A DNA stretch of 6,204 nt, from assembly GCA_945868195.1 (NCBI GenBank), contig CAMBLP010000119.1, positions 1-6,204 on the forward strand. Direction: 5' to 3'. The notes under the pieces were generated by a model, which saw only the letters and a list, made by a program, of their open reading frames with translations, did no database searches and was not told where the DNA came from. Positions 5,471-6,204 of the stretch are shown here, in pieces; positions within the stretch are counted from its first letter, which is position 1, and each line of letters opens with the position of its first letter. The DNA comes from Bordetella parapertussis. Its GTDB lineage: Bacteria > Pseudomonadota > Gammaproteobacteria > Burkholderiales > Burkholderiaceae_B. The position numbers were made by a program, and so were the translations under genes.

Positions 5471-6204
5471 ATTCGGTTGATTGCCGAGGTGGCCGAACCG
5501 TCGGATCAATTCGACGGTCGCGCCATCGGCCATCATGTCACGCTCCAGACGATAAGTGTCTCCGAAGAAAGCTTGACTGGCCATGCGGTCATTTAATACT
5601 GTTCTCAGGACTCCCAGTGCCGCTTCACGATCAAAAATGCTTTCCATATAAAGCACTCTTGTTCCGGCAGTGCCGGGGCCGAATGCATAAACAAAATACT
5701 GGAACTGCAGATTCCCTTCACGGGGTGTTTTTGGACCTGTAATGACCGCGATTGCTTTCTCGAACTCTCCAGGTTTCAATTTTTTAGTCAGTTCACGTAC
5801 AGCGTGATCAAGAGCGTCGATCTGAACACTTGCAGCATCTGCGGCATTACCAAGTAGGAGCGGTGCGAGAGCACGTGCGTACTGGTTCACCGACGCTGTG
5901 GCGATACTTTTGCTTTTCAAAATTTCATCAAGATAGGTACGTGATAGAGACAGGATATTCTGCTGACGGACCCTTTGTGACTCAGTAAAGGATGCTTTAG
6001 CCAGATCTACCTCAGCACTGTCTACTTGTTTGCGCAACGCACTCAGCCTTTCTATCCAACGTTGTTCCGTTGGGTTTTCGATGAGTCCTATCGCTGCCGA
6101 ATACACGCCAAGAGGAAGGTGCGAGATGGACTTTAGTTCGTGATAAAGAGGAGGCGAATACGGCAAAGAGCCTAAATCCTCACCTCGAATCAATGTCACG
6201 GTAT
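5438..6204 (-). CDS. Protein of unknown function, N-terminus beyond the window
   Basis: The frame is open from the right edge to TGA at 5440-5438, giving about 255 codons. A GTG at 6199 is available, but the frame continues past it to the edge and no Shine-Dalgarno can be seen, so I treat the gene as 5'-partial. I do not recognise the family. Counting from that GTG, the visible part has PYSPPLYHELKSISHLPLGV (13-32), a helical region rich in Glu/Arg/Lys/Gln (about 44-95) that could be a coiled coil, and a mixed C-terminal part with YFVYAFGPGTAGTRVLYMES (168-187) and FFGDTYRLERDMMADGATVE (211-230). No transmembrane segment is evident, and the visible part holds no catalytic motif that I know. 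Regular codon use and coherent composition argue for a real gene. It converges on dctM with a 33-base tail overlap, so its last 11 codons are antisense to dctM. Confidence 0.75.
   Translation of the reverse strand, partial: TVTLIRGEDLGSLPYSPPLYHELKSISHLPLGVYSAAIGLIENPTEQRWIERLSALRKQVDSAEVDLAKASFTESQRVRQQNILSLSRTYLDEILKSKSIATASVNQYARALAPLLLGNAADAASVQIDALDHAVRELTKKLKPGEFEKAIAVITGPKTPREGNLQFQYFVYAFGPGTAGTRVLYMESIFDREAALGVLRTVLNDRMASQAFFGDTYRLERDMMADGATVELIRRFGHLGNQPNSLVNKIPQGQ
5488..5534 (+). terminator. Bulged long hairpin after dctM, possible 3' end or terminator structure
   Basis: The outer stem is GGTGGCCGA (5488-5496) with TCGGCCATC (5526-5534). It stacks directly on the inner stem ACCGTCGGA (5497-5505) with TTCGACGGT (5510-5518), closed by TCAA. 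A seven-base bulge (5519-5525) is on the 3' side. That is 18 pairs with two G-U wobbles, both of which become mismatches on the minus strand. No T run follows, so it is not a classic intrinsic terminator; it may protect the operon's 3' end or mark a Rho-dependent stop. It lies inside the coding sequence of the convergent gene. Confidence 0.45.

Noticed and set aside
5332..5742. 136-codon plus-strand frame spanning the end of dctM
   Set aside because: It is out of frame with dctM and antisense to the convergent gene; its composition is rich in Cys, Arg and His with no recognisable motif.
1..6204. CRISPR array, tRNA, insertion sequence or toxin-antitoxin pair
   Set aside because: I saw no regularly spaced repeats, no cloverleaf with a CCA end, no transposase or terminal inverted repeats, and no two-gene toxin module.

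Overview
The window holds six coding regions and looks like ordinary chromosomal DNA from a Gram-negative bacterium. A sec-dependent, autotransporter-type S8 protease, a ChaA-type cation/proton antiporter and a complete DctPQM TRAP transporter together suggest a proteobacterium. A betaproteobacterium (Burkholderiales, perhaps an Alcaligenaceae-like lineage of moderate GC) is my best guess from codon use and the look of the proteins, but this is inference. No tRNA, rRNA, insertion sequence, integrase, CRISPR array or phage gene is visible.

Left part (1-2084, minus strand): a chaA-like Ca2+/Na+:H+ antiporter gene is followed 45 bases downstream by a secreted subtilisin-like protease. The protease gene runs off the left edge before its catalytic Ser and any C-terminal barrel. 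The spacing and shared strand suggest one transcript.

Middle (2085-2661): this is an intergenic region between the divergent chaA and dctP units. It is not empty. It contains a very small plus-strand ORF (29 codons, GTG start, GGGAGG Shine-Dalgarno) followed 18 bases later by a near-ideal intrinsic terminator (perfect 12-bp stem, TTCG loop, T run). Upstream of it are two interlaced inverted repeats. Downstream is a perfect TATAAT that probably belongs to the dctP promoter.

Right part (2662-5470, plus strand): dctP-dctQ-dctM is an intact TRAP importer. A periplasmic binding protein delivers a carboxylate-type solute to the small (DctQ) and large (DctM) membrane subunits, which use an ion gradient. 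A strong GCAA-capped hairpin lies between dctP and dctQ. dctQ and dctM overlap by ATGA. A second long bulged hairpin begins 17 bases after the dctM stop. No regulator or catabolic gene accompanies the transporter here, so its substrate cannot be inferred from context.

Right edge (5438-6204, minus strand): the C-terminal part of a protein I do not recognise converges on dctM and overlaps it by 33 bases.

Nothing here amounts to a clear new multi-gene system. The observations most worth following are the tiny gene with its dedicated terminator, the two plus-strand RNA hairpins of the TRAP operon, and the unusual Asp box of the S8 protease.
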